From positions 744,001-808,000 of the forward strand of contig NZ_CP012040.1 of the NCBI RefSeq assembly GCF_001050135.1: a DNA stretch of 64,000 nucleotides. Reading direction: 5' to 3'. Every line of letters starts with the position of its first letter. Position 1 is the stretch's first letter. The notes beneath the pieces are model-generated. The model saw only the letters and a program-made list of their open reading frames with translations, was not told the origin of the DNA and did not search any database. A program made the position numbers and the translations under genes. Origin of the DNA: Cyclobacterium amurskyense (GTDB taxonomy: Bacteria; Bacteroidota; Bacteroidia; Cytophagales; Cyclobacteriaceae). Below, in pieces: positions 7,396 to 16,483 of this stretch.

Positions 7396-10017
7396 TTAAT
7401 TAGATATTCTATCTATTAAAATACCTAAAGTAGCAAGACTTGAGGCTATCCCTATCCAAGCCTGTACTGACATTGGTTCACGTTTTGGTTTTTGTGGCAC
7501 GATGATCTCCGCTCCAGGTTCAATTTTCGGGAAAAAATTAAAAAACAAAAACCTATTTGTTCTGTGCACATCCCCGTTTGCATAAACGACGTAGGACCTG
7601 GATTTTCGAGCTTGTTCTGTAAATCCACCAGATCTTGAAATGTAATTTCTAAAGCCTCTTGATACATCATACCTCGCAGTAGTAGGATATAGAACTTCCC
7701 CCCTCATCCTCACAGTTTGTAACTCCTTAGGGATGCTGATAATATCTCCCTCTTGCAATATTAAATCATATTTAGAACCAGGTTGTGAAAGAATTTTACC
7801 TAGATCAATCCCAATTAATTCTTTATCCCTTGTTGCAACCTCCATTACAGTGCTGTCTTCCTCACCTAAAAATTGATATTTATCTTCAGAAAAGCTGTCG
7901 GTCTTATTATTATCTTTACTATTCTTTAATTCCTCATTCCTAAGTAGGTCCATTCTATCATCAATCCTATCTAAAAGTTTTCCTTCTGCTTCGGCATTTT
8001 CAATATCCCCCTCACGAACAGTATTTCTATGCAAGGACTCCAATTGTTCAAGCTTAATATTTTCTTCAGATTTGGTCTTAAAAAACTCTGTTCTTCTAAT
8101 GAGGGTCGCCCCTTTAGGGTAAGCATAGTCATTTAGACCTCCTGCTCTTTTAAGCACATCAGAAATTCTCTCATCTCTTTTCTCAAGTGTAAAGCCTCCA
8201 GGATAAAAAACTTCCCCTTCCACATAAACTATTTTCTCTGGCTGAAAACCTGGACTCTTCCTAACAAAAACATGGTCAAATGGTGCTAAAATGACATTCT
8301 TTTCTTCCTCACTTATCCTCAGGTTTCCATCAATTGAAATTGTTAGTATTTCAGCAATCTCACCACCAACCTCATCTTTTACTCTCCTAGCAATTTCTAT
8401 ATTTGCATTAGAGGCAGATTCTTTGAAACCTCTGGCCTTGGTTATCAAATCTGCTACTGTCATGTTTTTAGCAAACTGAAACACTCCCGTTCTGTTTACT
8501 TCACCAGAAATCTGAACATAGTACTCCTCTTTAAGGTCGTATTTGCTAGGTATGTTTAGAATATCTTCACGTTTTAGAACAACATCCTCTGCTTGACCTG
8601 AAAGAATTGCTCCTAAGTCAAGAGTAAGTACTTCCATTGTGAAATCAGGATTGGTTCTATATAAGGTAGCTCTTTCTGAAAAGGCGTCTCCACGTATCCC
8701 CCCTGCAATTTCTACTAACCCTTGAACCGTCATACCATCAGAAATAGCAAATTCCCCGGGTCTAAAGACAGCTCCTGTAACTTGAGCACGGTTATTGTAT
8801 CGTTCAAGAACTCCTCCTACAACATATAAATCCCCATCTTTAATAGCAAAGGTTTCAAAATCATCTTTATAAACATTATCTACTCTTAATTCCTTTTCTG
8901 TCTTTCTTTTTACAATTAGGAGTTCTTTGTATGCCTCACTTTTAAAACCTCCAGCAAAAGTCACAAGATCTAAAATACTCTCATCGCTTTTCATTTCAAA
9001 CAAGCCTGGCCGACGAACAGGACCTTCCAATTCTACCCGAGTTTGAACAGGTGGTACAATTATCACATCATTGTCCTGTAAAATAATATTTCCATTTTCA
9101 TTTCCTCTTACCAAAAACTCATAAACGTCTACCTGCCCAACCAATTTACTTTTTCGGTATACTTGAATATTTCTAAACGAGCCTGTTTCATTAGGCCCTC
9201 CTGCTTGGTAAAGGGCATTGAATACATTTGCAAAAGAGGGTAAAGTGTATGTACCTGGATGATTCAGTTCTCCGGCCATGGTTACCTGAATACTGCGGAT
9301 ATTCCCAACTCTCAATTGTAAAAAGGTATTGGGATTTGGTCCATTTAATCCAGAATAAATTTTACTTAATGCAGCCCTTACTCTTGTTCTTGCACTTTCA
9401 ACCGAAGAACCACCTATATTAACTGGACCTACATTCGGCACCAGAACTTTCCCTTCAGGTGAAATCGTCATATCAAAAGCTGCTTGGGAAGCGCCATACA
9501 CATCCACCAACACTTGGTCTCCAGTCCCCAATATGTAACTCTCAGGGGTAGGGAGATTTAAACTCGGGTTAAAGTTTAACTCCCTATTATGGAACAATGT
9601 GTATCCATATATTTTCTTTTGGTGGGGACTAAGATTGTAATAGGGATCTGACTTTCTTAAGCTATCAAAAACAGTTGTTCGGTTAACTGTTCCAACTACT
9701 TCCCTTTGATTACTTCTAACTGTACTATTTTTAGCAGCCCCATCTCTATTACCTGATTTTAAAGCTTCAATACGTTGTCTTAACTTACTGATTTCAGAAG
9801 CAGGCATTCCCTTTTCTATTGCCAATGCTTCAAGCTGAACCTCATTCATTCCTGATGACTCTGCCCGCTTAATAAGTTGCTCGATCTGAGCATCAGACAG
9901 CTCATCTACCTTTAGGTTTTGAATATTTTGAATAGTCTGGCTAAATCCAATCGAACCAATAAAAAAACAAAACAATACAGGTGCTATTTTTAAATTTTGG
10001 ATGAGTTTTCTAATCAT
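7396..10017 (-). CDS. SLBB-domain polysaccharide export outer-membrane protein (Wza-like, large form)
   Basis: This 873-residue protein has a signal peptide (LFCFFIGSIGFSQ), a short charged helix region, then a poly-export domain near residues 155-240 (YILGTGDQVLVDVYG, ISPEGKVLVPNVG). At least five SLBB-type repeats follow (for example VTMAGELNHPGTYTLP, VELEGPVRRPGLFEM, AQVTGAVFRPGEFAI, VQISGEVNRTGVFQF, VYVEGEVFYPGGFTL), ending in a predicted membrane segment (WIGIASSLATLGILI). E. coli Wza is about 380 residues; the longer multi-SLBB form is usual in Bacteroidota. It should form the outer-membrane or periplasmic export channel. It has its own 500-bp leader and no lipobox was seen. Confidence 0.88.
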   Translation of the reverse strand: MIRKLIQNLKIAPVLFCFFIGSIGFSQTIQNIQNLKVDELSDAQIEQLIKRAESSGMNEVQLEALAIEKGMPASEISKLRQRIEALKSGNRDGAAKNSTVRSNQREVVGTVNRTTVFDSLRKSDPYYNLSPHQKKIYGYTLFHNRELNFNPSLNLPTPESYILGTGDQVLVDVYGASQAAFDMTISPEGKVLVPNVGPVNIGGSSVESARTRVRAALSKIYSGLNGPNPNTFLQLRVGNIRSIQVTMAGELNHPGTYTLPSFANVFNALYQAGGPNETGSFRNIQVYRKSKLVGQVDVYEFLVRGNENGNIILQDNDVIIVPPVQTRVELEGPVRRPGLFEMKSDESILDLVTFAGGFKSEAYKELLIVKRKTEKELRVDNVYKDDFETFAIKDGDLYVVGGVLERYNNRAQVTGAVFRPGEFAISDGMTVQGLVEIAGGIRGDAFSERATLYRTNPDFTMEVLTLDLGAILSGQAEDVVLKREDILNIPSKYDLKEEYYVQISGEVNRTGVFQFAKNMTVADLITKARGFKESASNANIEIARRVKDEVGGEIAEILTISIDGNLRISEEEKNVILAPFDHVFVRKSPGFQPEKIVYVEGEVFYPGGFTLEKRDERISDVLKRAGGLNDYAYPKGATLIRRTEFFKTKSEENIKLEQLESLHRNTVREGDIENAEAEGKLLDRIDDRMDLLRNEELKNSKDNNKTDSFSEDKYQFLGEEDSTVMEVATRDKELIGIDLGKILSQPGSKYDLILQEGDIISIPKELQTVRMRGEVLYPTTARYDVSRGFRNYISRSGGFTEQARKSRSYVVYANGDVHRTNRFLFFNFFPKIEPGAEIIVPQKPKREPMSVQAWIGIASSLATLGILIDRISN

Positions 10018-10468
10018 CTTGAAGAATCTTTTTATTTAAAAATAAGGTAAAGAAACACTATATAAATTCAGGTATTTAATACCAAAAATCTACAGCTTCG
10101 CCACCTCAGTTACATTTAGTAATGAGCAATTAATGACACTGCCAGGTTAAGCGAATACTAAGGCAGATTTAAATTGTTCCACAAAAGTAAGCAATACCTA
10201 TGGAATTAACATAACAAGGATTTTTTAAATCCATAGGTGTTATACTTGAATAACAACGGTCTCTTTAACCAGGAGTGTATTAGGAATGAATAATTATCAT
10301 GGGTGAAATAGGAATACTATTTTGAAGTATGAAATCAAAAGATACTTATCAAAGAAGTCTAAAAGCAGCTCTTAATTTTGGTTTGTTTTAAAAAATAAGA
10401 CGAACCATTTATGCTGGAAAAATATTTATCGGGGCAGAAATCAAAATACAGCTCAAAAAGGGTAAAAA
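10018..10468. promoter_or_regulatory. Long leader/promoter region of the SLBB-led operon
   Basis: About 450 bp without a gene lie between the SLBB start and the gmd terminator. On the minus strand a TACTTTTG box at 10189-10182 fits the Bacteroidota -7 element (TAnnTTTG), but no good -33 TTTG at the right spacing was found. The transcribed leader would include a GGTATTAAATACC palindrome near 10070 and the CTTCGCCACCTCA sequence at 10096. A long leader is expected if an UpxY-type factor loads onto this transcript; that is inference. Confidence 0.35.
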
Positions 10469-10502
10469 ATATGAGCAAAACAAATTAATGTTTTGCTCAT
10501 AT
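10462..10502 (-). terminator. Rho-independent terminator of manC-fcl-gmd
   Basis: A perfect 14-bp inverted repeat (ATATGAGCAAAACA, 6-nt loop, TGTTTTGCTCATAT) spans 10469-10502. On the minus strand it is followed by a run of T at 10468-10463. It lies 30 bp after the gmd stop codon, so it ends the GDP-sugar operon and separates it from the SLBB operon. Confidence 0.88.
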
Positions 10503-10531
10503 AAAATCAAAGTGCTATATACTTTTACAGC

Positions 10532-11677
10532 CTATTCAGCTTGGTTTAATACTTTATGACCGCCTTTCATTAAATGCACATCGCGCTTGAATAAACCAAC
10601 ATCAGAAAGCACCATGTCTTCTACCAACATTTTCAAGTCATACTTTGGCTTCCAGTTTAGTTTTGTCATCGCTTTATTAGGATCTCCAATAAGTAAATCT
10701 ACCTCCGTAGGTCTGAAATACGCGGGATCAATTTTAACCAAAACATCCCCTTTTTTAACTTTAAAGTTGGAAGTTCCAAGAACATCAAAAGCTTTTTCCT
10801 TATCAATTGACTCTAGAATTCCTTTCTCTTCTAAGCCTTCACCTTCAAATTTCAAAGTGAATCCAACTTGATCAAAAGCCATTTTAATAAAATCTCTAAC
10901 CTTAGTAGTAACTCCTGTAGCTATCACATAATCTTCCGGTTCTTCTTGCTGAAGAATCCTCCACATAGCATCTACATAGTCTTTAGCATGCCCCCAATCT
11001 CTCTTAGCATCTAGATTCCCCATGAATAAATCTTTCTGAAAACCTAAAGCTATTTTGGCAACTGCTCTTGTTATTTTTCTAGTCACGAAAGTCTCTCCTC
11101 TTAAAGGAGACTCATGATTGAAAAGAATACCATTACATGCATACATTCCATATGCTTCTCTATAATTCACAGTTATCCAATACCCATAAAGCTTTGCTAC
11201 TGCATAAGGTGATCTTGGATAGAATGGTGTAGTTTCTGATTGAGGTACAGCCTGAACCAAACCATACAATTCCGAAGTAGATGCCTGATAGATTTTAGTT
11301 GTTTTTTCCATCCCTAAAAGTCGTACAGCTTCCAAAATCCTCAAAGTACCTATACCATCAGCATTTGCTGTATATTCTGGTGTCTCAAAGCTAACTTTAA
11401 CATGGCTCATTGCTGCCAAGTTATAAATCTCGTCAGGTTTGGTTTCCTGTATAATCCTTGTCAAATTCATAGAATCAGTAAGGTCACCATGGTGAAGAAA
11501 TAACCTTTTATTATCCTCATGAGGATCCTGATACAAGTGATCAATTCTATCTGTATTAAATAAGGAGGCTCTCCTTTTTATTCCGTGGACAATATACCCT
11601 TTAGATAATAGTAGTTCTGCAAGATAAGCACCATCCTGTCCGGTAATACCTGTTATTAAAGCCGTTTTCATAGACAT
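10532..11677 (-). CDS. gmd: GDP-mannose 4,6-dehydratase
   Basis: This 381-residue SDR enzyme begins MSMKTALITGITGQDGAYLAE, with the GxxGxxG NADP-binding loop, HGDLTDSMNLTR, and the catalytic YxxxK in YPRSPYAVAKLYGYW. NHESPLRGETFVTRKIT is the GMD-specific substrate segment. It converts GDP-D-mannose to GDP-4-keto-6-deoxymannose in the cytoplasm. The length is close to the usual 345-375 residues, with a short C-terminal tail. It is the last gene of a manC-fcl-gmd operon, 36 bp after fcl, and feeds fucose-type donors to the neighbouring transferases. An ATG two codons downstream (11671) is an equally possible start. Confidence 0.97.
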   Translation of the reverse strand: MSMKTALITGITGQDGAYLAELLLSKGYIVHGIKRRASLFNTDRIDHLYQDPHEDNKRLFLHHGDLTDSMNLTRIIQETKPDEIYNLAAMSHVKVSFETPEYTANADGIGTLRILEAVRLLGMEKTTKIYQASTSELYGLVQAVPQSETTPFYPRSPYAVAKLYGYWITVNYREAYGMYACNGILFNHESPLRGETFVTRKITRAVAKIALGFQKDLFMGNLDAKRDWGHAKDYVDAMWRILQQEEPEDYVIATGVTTKVRDFIKMAFDQVGFTLKFEGEGLEEKGILESIDKEKAFDVLGTSNFKVKKGDVLVKIDPAYFRPTEVDLLIGDPNKAMTKLNWKPKYDLKMLVEDMVLSDVGLFKRDVHLMKGGHKVLNQAE

Positions 11678-11713
11678 CTAATTAATGAGCTGTTAAAAAT
11701 ATAAATTTTATCG

Positions 11714-12667
11714 TTATAATTTGACCTGTTTGTATTGGTCAATATTCTTTAAAAACCATTCATAGGTGTCCCGGACACCATCTTCAAGTCCAATTTTCGC
11801 CTCCCAGCCTGCGGCCGCCATTTTGCTCACATCCATAAGCTTACGAGGAGTACCATCAGGTTTTTCACTATCCCATTCTATCTCACCTGTATGCCCTGTG
11901 ACTTTTTTAATCAACTCGGCCAATGATTTAATGGTCATGTCCTTCCCCGTTCCAACGTTGTATAGGTTATCTTTAAAGCTATTTTCAACAGCAAAAACAA
12001 CAGCTTCCGCCATATCTGTAACATGTAAGAACTCTCTCATTGGAGACCCAGAACCCCAAAGGGTAACTGGAGTATTTCCATTTTCTTTAGCCTCATGAAA
12101 TTTCCTGATCATTGCAGGCATCACATGAGATGTTTCAAGATCAAAATTATCATACGGACCATAAAGGTTCGTAGGCATAAGGCTGATAAAATCTTTCCCA
12201 AATTGCTTCCTTATAGCATCACAAGCTTTTACCCCTGTGATTTTAGCCAATGCATACCATTCATTGGTAGGTTCCAAAGATGAGGTAAGCAGACTTTCTT
12301 CCTTTAGGGGCTGAGGTGCCAATTTGGGATAAATACATGAACTTCCCAAGAAAACGAATTTCTCAACACCAAACTGATGGGAATAATTAATCAAATTATT
12401 CTGAATCAACATATTCTCCATAAGAAAGGTATAGGGATAATTGTTATTTGCCAAAATACCACCTACTCTAGCTGCTGCATCAATAACTATTTGCGGCTTT
12501 TCCTTTTCAAAAAAATGCTTTACTGACAATTGGTTTGTTAAATCCAAGTCTTTGCTACTATAACCTAATAGGTTTTTATAGCCTTTAGCTTCTAGAGACC
12601 TTTGAATCGCAGACCCCACCATACCCCGATGACCTGCAATATAAATTTTAGCATTTTTATCTACCAT
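11714..12667 (-). CDS. fcl: GDP-L-fucose synthase (GDP-4-keto-6-deoxymannose epimerase/reductase)
   Basis: This 317-residue SDR protein begins MVDKNAKIYIAGHRGMVGSAIQ. It has the NADPH-binding GHRGMVG, the FLGSSCIYPKLAPQP segment, catalytic Y-x3-K in EWYALAKITG, and SLMPTNLYGPYDNFD, all typical of Fcl/WcaG. It turns the Gmd product into GDP-L-fucose. It lies 4 bp after manC and 36 bp before gmd, completing the pathway from mannose-1-phosphate to GDP-fucose within one operon. The polymer therefore probably contains L-fucose, though no fucosyltransferase can be singled out. Confidence 0.96.
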   Translation of the reverse strand: MVDKNAKIYIAGHRGMVGSAIQRSLEAKGYKNLLGYSSKDLDLTNQLSVKHFFEKEKPQIVIDAAARVGGILANNNYPYTFLMENMLIQNNLINYSHQFGVEKFVFLGSSCIYPKLAPQPLKEESLLTSSLEPTNEWYALAKITGVKACDAIRKQFGKDFISLMPTNLYGPYDNFDLETSHVMPAMIRKFHEAKENGNTPVTLWGSGSPMREFLHVTDMAEAVVFAVENSFKDNLYNVGTGKDMTIKSLAELIKKVTGHTGEIEWDSEKPDGTPRKLMDVSKMAAAGWEAKIGLEDGVRDTYEWFLKNIDQYKQVKL

Positions 12668-12671
12668 TTCC

Positions 12672-13667
12672 TTAATTTAGTAAACTTGGATTTTCTTTTT
12701 CTAATCGTTCATAGACCTTCTTAACATCTTGAGCATTCTTCCGGTTCAAAACAAGAATTGCATCATCGGTTTCTACCAAAACAACATCCTCCATACCTAT
12801 GAACTCAACATGCTTCCCAGTTCCTAAAACCAAATTCTCACCTACCCTCTCATTACTACCAATAGGATAATATTCGAATAAAGCTTCAAAAGACCCCATA
12901 TCTGACCATGAAAAATTTGAAGGTATAACTTTTATCTTGTCAGAACGCTCCATAACTGCATAATCTACACTAATTGAAGGTATTTCCATACTCAAATCGA
13001 GTGGAAGAAATCCTTCTTTAGCATTTTTCATAGCCGCTTTTGAAGTTTTCAGTACTTCAGGTTCATATTTCTGTAACTCTCTTAAATATGTGCCGGCTGC
13101 AAAACAAAACATACCACTATTCCACAGAAAATTACCCTGTGACAAATAAGCCTTAGCTTGCTCCAATGCTGGTTTCTCCCTAAACCCAAGCACATTATTT
13201 CCTTCATGCTCAATGTATCCAAAACCTGTTTCTGGTTTACTCGGGATTAAACCAAAGGTCACCAAATCCCCATTCTTTGCCAAAGCAACTGCTTGGCTTA
13301 GATCAGCATTGTATTTTTCTTGATCTCCAATTAAATGATCTGATGGAGTCACTAACATTATTGCATCTTCAGGAAGAGATAAAGCAGCAAAAGCTATTGC
13401 TGCCGCTGTATTTCTTGGTGCAGCCTCAACAAGCTCGATGTAATCGGTGGTAGCTGTTTTTTTTAAAATATCCCTAGAGAGCTGGTAATTGTCCACCCCT
13501 CCTACCACCATGACTTGATTACAAATTTCAGAATTTCTAATCACCGTTTTTTCAAAAAGTGACTGCCCTCCAAAAATTGGCAAATATTGCTTGGGTCTAC
13601 TTTTCCGGGAGAGTGGCCATAAACGACTACCCACACCTCCTGATAATACCACATTAACGACTTTCAT
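12672..13667 (-). CDS. manC: Mannose-1-phosphate guanylyltransferase
   Basis: This 331-residue nucleotidyltransferase begins MKVVNVVLSGGVGSRLWPLSR followed by KSRPKQYL, the GTP/metal-binding signature. Further motifs are VTPSDHLI, FGYIEHEG and NFLWNSGMFCF. It makes GDP-mannose from mannose-1-phosphate and GTP. It lacks the C-terminal cupin phosphomannose-isomerase domain of bifunctional 470-residue ManC enzymes, so isomerase and phosphomannomutase must be elsewhere. I placed the start at the ATG at 13667; an upstream in-frame start at 13724 would add 19 polar residues absent from the family. Confidence 0.93.
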   Translation of the reverse strand: MKVVNVVLSGGVGSRLWPLSRKSRPKQYLPIFGGQSLFEKTVIRNSEICNQVMVVGGVDNYQLSRDILKKTATTDYIELVEAAPRNTAAAIAFAALSLPEDAIMLVTPSDHLIGDQEKYNADLSQAVALAKNGDLVTFGLIPSKPETGFGYIEHEGNNVLGFREKPALEQAKAYLSQGNFLWNSGMFCFAAGTYLRELQKYEPEVLKTSKAAMKNAKEGFLPLDLSMEIPSISVDYAVMERSDKIKVIPSNFSWSDMGSFEALFEYYPIGSNERVGENLVLGTGKHVEFIGMEDVVLVETDDAILVLNRKNAQDVKKVYERLEKENPSLLN

Positions 13668-13770
13668 GTATTTGTATTTTTTGCTTTTATTGGCAGAACT
13701 AGGCCTATTACTCTGTCTGACCACAAAATAAATTCAATTAAAACTTAATTTAGGCTCATTAAACTTTTTT

Positions 13771-13802
13771 CAAAAATAGTTGGTCACAATAAAAATACCC
13801 AA
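13771..13802 (-). promoter_or_regulatory. Candidate promoter of manC-fcl-gmd
   Basis: On the minus strand a TTG at 13802-13800 and a perfect Bacteroidota -7 box TATTTTTG at 13778-13771 are separated by 21 bp. A transcript starting about 7 bp downstream would have a leader of roughly 95 nt before the manC ATG. The match is to a known consensus; no start site is proven. Confidence 0.4.
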
Positions 13803-13822
13803 TATAACTGGTTGTTCTTTAA

Positions 13823-13860
13823 TTTGTTAACCTGACAAAACAATATACTTTCAAAGTATG
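13823..13860 (+). promoter_or_regulatory. Candidate upxY promoter overlapping a small palindrome
   Basis: TTTG at 13823-13826 and TACTTTC at 13846-13852 are 19 bp apart, one base off the TAnnTTTG consensus. The -7 element lies in the perfect inverted repeat ATACTTT-C-AAAGTAT (13845-13859), which could be an operator. The decamer TCAAAGTATG recurs at 14044-14053, spanning the upxY start codon. Confidence 0.3.
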
Positions 13861-14050
13861 TCACAAAAGTAAATAAAAAAATCAACAGTATAAAGAATTA
13901 TTTAAAATACATTTTTTAATATTTAAAAAACAATTAAAAGAATTTAAAAACTAAAACACCTCCTGTTTTTAAAATAATCAATATTTTTATAATTCGATAG
14001 TTGAAGTATGGCCAATAATTTCGGTACTTTCGGATTTTAACCCTCAAAGT

Positions 14051-14551
14051 ATGACTGAAAAGCTTAATTGGTATGTTATGTATACCGCACCAAGAGCAGA
14101 AAAGAAAGTAGCTCTTAGACTCAAAGAAAAAGGAACTGAAGTTTACCTGCCCCTGATTGAAGAAATCCGGCAGTGGAGCGACAGGAAGAAAAAAATACAA
14201 AAACCTCTATTTAATGGCTATATTTTTGTACATACAAGCAAAGAAAGATTATGGGAGTCCTTACAGGTTTCCGGTGCTGTGAAGTTTATCAACTTTTCTG
14301 GAGAGCATTCATTCATTCATCAGGATGAGATTGACACTATACAACGAATCATTGAAACGGGCGTTTCAGTGGAGGTTGAAACAGACAACATAGAAAAGGG
14401 TGAAATGGTAAAAATACTAGGCGGACCTTTGCAAGGTTTTCAGGGAGAATGCATAAAAAAATCAAATCAGGATTATTTTATCATACGAATTCCAAGCATT
14501 AACCAAAGTATGCTCGTCAATGTTCCAAGAAAATTTTTGGAAATCATCTGA
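14051..14551 (+). CDS. UpxY/RfaH-type NusG-like transcription antiterminator
   Basis: This 166-residue protein has a NusG N-terminal domain (NWYVMYTAPRAEKKVALRL, KKIQKPLFNGYIFVH) and a C-terminal KOW domain (KGEMVKILGGPLQGFQGECI). Specialised NusG paralogues of this kind in Bacteroidota keep RNA polymerase elongating through long polysaccharide operons. It is divergent from manC with a 383-bp shared regulatory gap, the only operon-head position in the cluster. Classical UpxY genes are first in the operon they control, so here it would act in trans on neighbouring transcripts. Function in this locus is inferred from context. Confidence 0.87.
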   Translation: MTEKLNWYVMYTAPRAEKKVALRLKEKGTEVYLPLIEEIRQWSDRKKKIQKPLFNGYIFVHTSKERLWESLQVSGAVKFINFSGEHSFIHQDEIDTIQRIIETGVSVEVETDNIEKGEMVKILGGPLQGFQGECIKKSNQDYFIIRIPSINQSMLVNVPRKFLEII

Positions 14552-14677
14552 CAATATATTACCACATCATTAAAAAAAACGCAATATTTTTAATAACTTA
14601 GCCTATCGAATAGGGATTTTGATTTCATATTGTTAAAAAATCGTTGATCCGATCAAATTAAAACATATCACATTTTT

Positions 14678-16465
14678 ATGGAAAAGCACACCTATGGCAC
14701 CGGACTTATTGGCAATTGCAGTTACATTGCCCATATTGAAAAAAACACAAATATAAGCTGGCTCTGTATGCCTAGGTTTGACAGTGATTTTTTATTTGGA
14801 AGTATGCTCGATAAGAAGCGAGGTGGGGAATTCACAATACTGCCTCCACACGAAAATTACACTTCAAGGCAGGAATACCAAGAAAATTCAAATGTCCTAG
14901 ATACTTATATAGAAACCTCAGAAGGGGAAGCCTATAAAGTCACTGATTTTGCACCTAGATTTTTCAACTATGACAGGTACTATAAGCCCTCCATGTTAAT
15001 AAGGAAAATAGAACCCCTTAAAGGTGAGCCTAAAATTAAAATTAATTGTTTCCCTGTATCTGATCATGGTAAATATAAATTAAAGGCAATCCCTGAAAGC
15101 AATCATATACAATTCTCAGGAAGAGATCAAGAAGTGAGGCTTACTACAAATTGCTCCATAACCTACATAATGGAGGATCAGGCTTTTCATCTTCAGAAAA
15201 CAGTATATTTGGTTCTGACTTATGGAAGCCCATTAGAAGCACCAATAGAAAGTACTGTAGAAAAGTTTTTGAATTCCACACTCAAATATTGGAGAAACTG
15301 GGTCAAATCTACTAGCATACCTAATTTTCATCAGCGATTGGTCGTTCGTTCATCATTGGTATTGAAAATCCATCAATACGAAGACACTGGAGGAATCATT
15401 GCTTCCTCGACATCTAGTTTACCCGAATCTCCAGGGTCAACCAGGAACTGGGATTATAGGTACTGTTGGATGAGGGATGCGTATTACACATTGAATGTAT
15501 TTAATCATCTTGGACATTTTGAAGAGCTGGAAAGATACTTTGAATATCTGCAGAACCTCCCTACCGATAATAGAGGGAGATACCAGCCATTGTATGCAAT
15601 AACAGGCTCTGCAAAACTAATAGAAGTCATTTCTGACCTTGATGGTTATAGAGGTGAAAAGCCTGTCCGGTTTGGTAACGATGCCTATACGCACATACAA
15701 AATGACTTATACGGTCAAGTTTTGGTCAGTTTACTTCCACTTTATGCCGACAAAAGATTTGTGGAGTCAGAGAAAAGTCACTCCAAGCCTTTTATATACA
15801 ATCTTCTCAACAAAATAGAGGAGACTATGGATGAAAAAGATGCTGGGCTATGGGAATTTAGAAATTTAAAGCAAGAACATTGTTACACTTTTCTATTTCA
15901 TTGGGCTGGTTCATGCGCGGCCATCAAGATTGCTGAAAGAATGAGTGATACAGAAATGATGGAAAAAGCCCTAGACCTTAAAAATAAAGCAATTCAGAAA
16001 ATCGAAGCCTGCTATATCCCGGAAAGAAAGGCTTATGCACAAGCCATAGGGACAAAAAACATGGATGCCAGCACATTACAACTAATCACTATGGGCTATT
16101 TCGGAAATGACATTGAAAGGGCCAATGACCACCTTAAAGCCTTGGAAGAGGATCTATTGGCCAAAAACTTTCTGTTTTACAGATACAAACATCAGGATGA
16201 CTTTGGCGAGCCAGAAACAACTTTCTTAATTTGTGCCTTCTGGTATATCGAAGCATTGGCCTGTGTCAATCGCCTTGATGAAGCCATGGAAGGATTTGAG
16301 ACACTAAGCAAATATTGTAACCATTTGAAACTCTTTTCGGAGGATGTTGACCAGCATACTGGTAGCCAATGGGGTAATTTCCCTCAGACTTACAGCCATG
16401 TAGGATTACTTAATGCAGCTTACAGAATTGACAAAAAACTAGACAAGCCAAATTTTATCCTCTGA
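14678..16465 (+). CDS. Glycoside hydrolase family 15 protein (glucoamylase/trehalase-like)
   Basis: This 595-residue protein has no signal peptide. It has an N-terminal beta-sandwich domain (about 1-210; GTGLIGNCSYIAHI, WLCMPRFDSD) and an (alpha/alpha)6 barrel, with the GH15 hallmark NWDYRYCWMRDAYYTL at about residue 258 and a probable catalytic acid Glu in GLWEFRN. A second carboxylate candidate lies in DDFGEPETTF. Relatives of this size in bacteria hydrolyse intracellular alpha-glucans or trehalose. Its role next to a polysaccharide locus is unclear and it may be coincidental. Its last codons overlap the convergent zinc-ribbon gene by 11 bp within a large palindrome. Confidence 0.88.
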   Translation: MEKHTYGTGLIGNCSYIAHIEKNTNISWLCMPRFDSDFLFGSMLDKKRGGEFTILPPHENYTSRQEYQENSNVLDTYIETSEGEAYKVTDFAPRFFNYDRYYKPSMLIRKIEPLKGEPKIKINCFPVSDHGKYKLKAIPESNHIQFSGRDQEVRLTTNCSITYIMEDQAFHLQKTVYLVLTYGSPLEAPIESTVEKFLNSTLKYWRNWVKSTSIPNFHQRLVVRSSLVLKIHQYEDTGGIIASSTSSLPESPGSTRNWDYRYCWMRDAYYTLNVFNHLGHFEELERYFEYLQNLPTDNRGRYQPLYAITGSAKLIEVISDLDGYRGEKPVRFGNDAYTHIQNDLYGQVLVSLLPLYADKRFVESEKSHSKPFIYNLLNKIEETMDEKDAGLWEFRNLKQEHCYTFLFHWAGSCAAIKIAERMSDTEMMEKALDLKNKAIQKIEACYIPERKAYAQAIGTKNMDASTLQLITMGYFGNDIERANDHLKALEEDLLAKNFLFYRYKHQDDFGEPETTFLICAFWYIEALACVNRLDEAMEGFETLSKYCNHLKLFSEDVDQHTGSQWGNFPQTYSHVGLLNAAYRIDKKLDKPNFIL

Positions 16466-16483
16466 TAGAATTTGGCTTGTCTA
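16440..16483 (-). terminator. Palindromic terminator built into the overlapping 3' ends of two convergent genes
   Basis: The arms TAGACAAGCCAAATTTTAT (16440-16458) and ATAGAATTTGGCTTGTCTA (16465-16483) pair over 19 bp with one G-T type mismatch around a 6-nt loop. On the minus strand a T-run follows (positions 16439-16434), so it should terminate the zinc-ribbon gene, whose stop lies in the stem. On the plus strand there is no T-run. Because of the symmetry both proteins end in LDKPN plus a few residues. Confidence 0.75.

Noticed and set aside
13668..13724. Upstream start for manC adding 19 residues
   Set aside because: The extension is polar and not part of the family; the ATG at 13667 directly precedes the nucleotide-binding strand.
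13934..14200. 88-codon frame on the minus strand opposite upxY
   Set aside because: It lies antisense to the well-supported NusG-like gene and shows no coding features.
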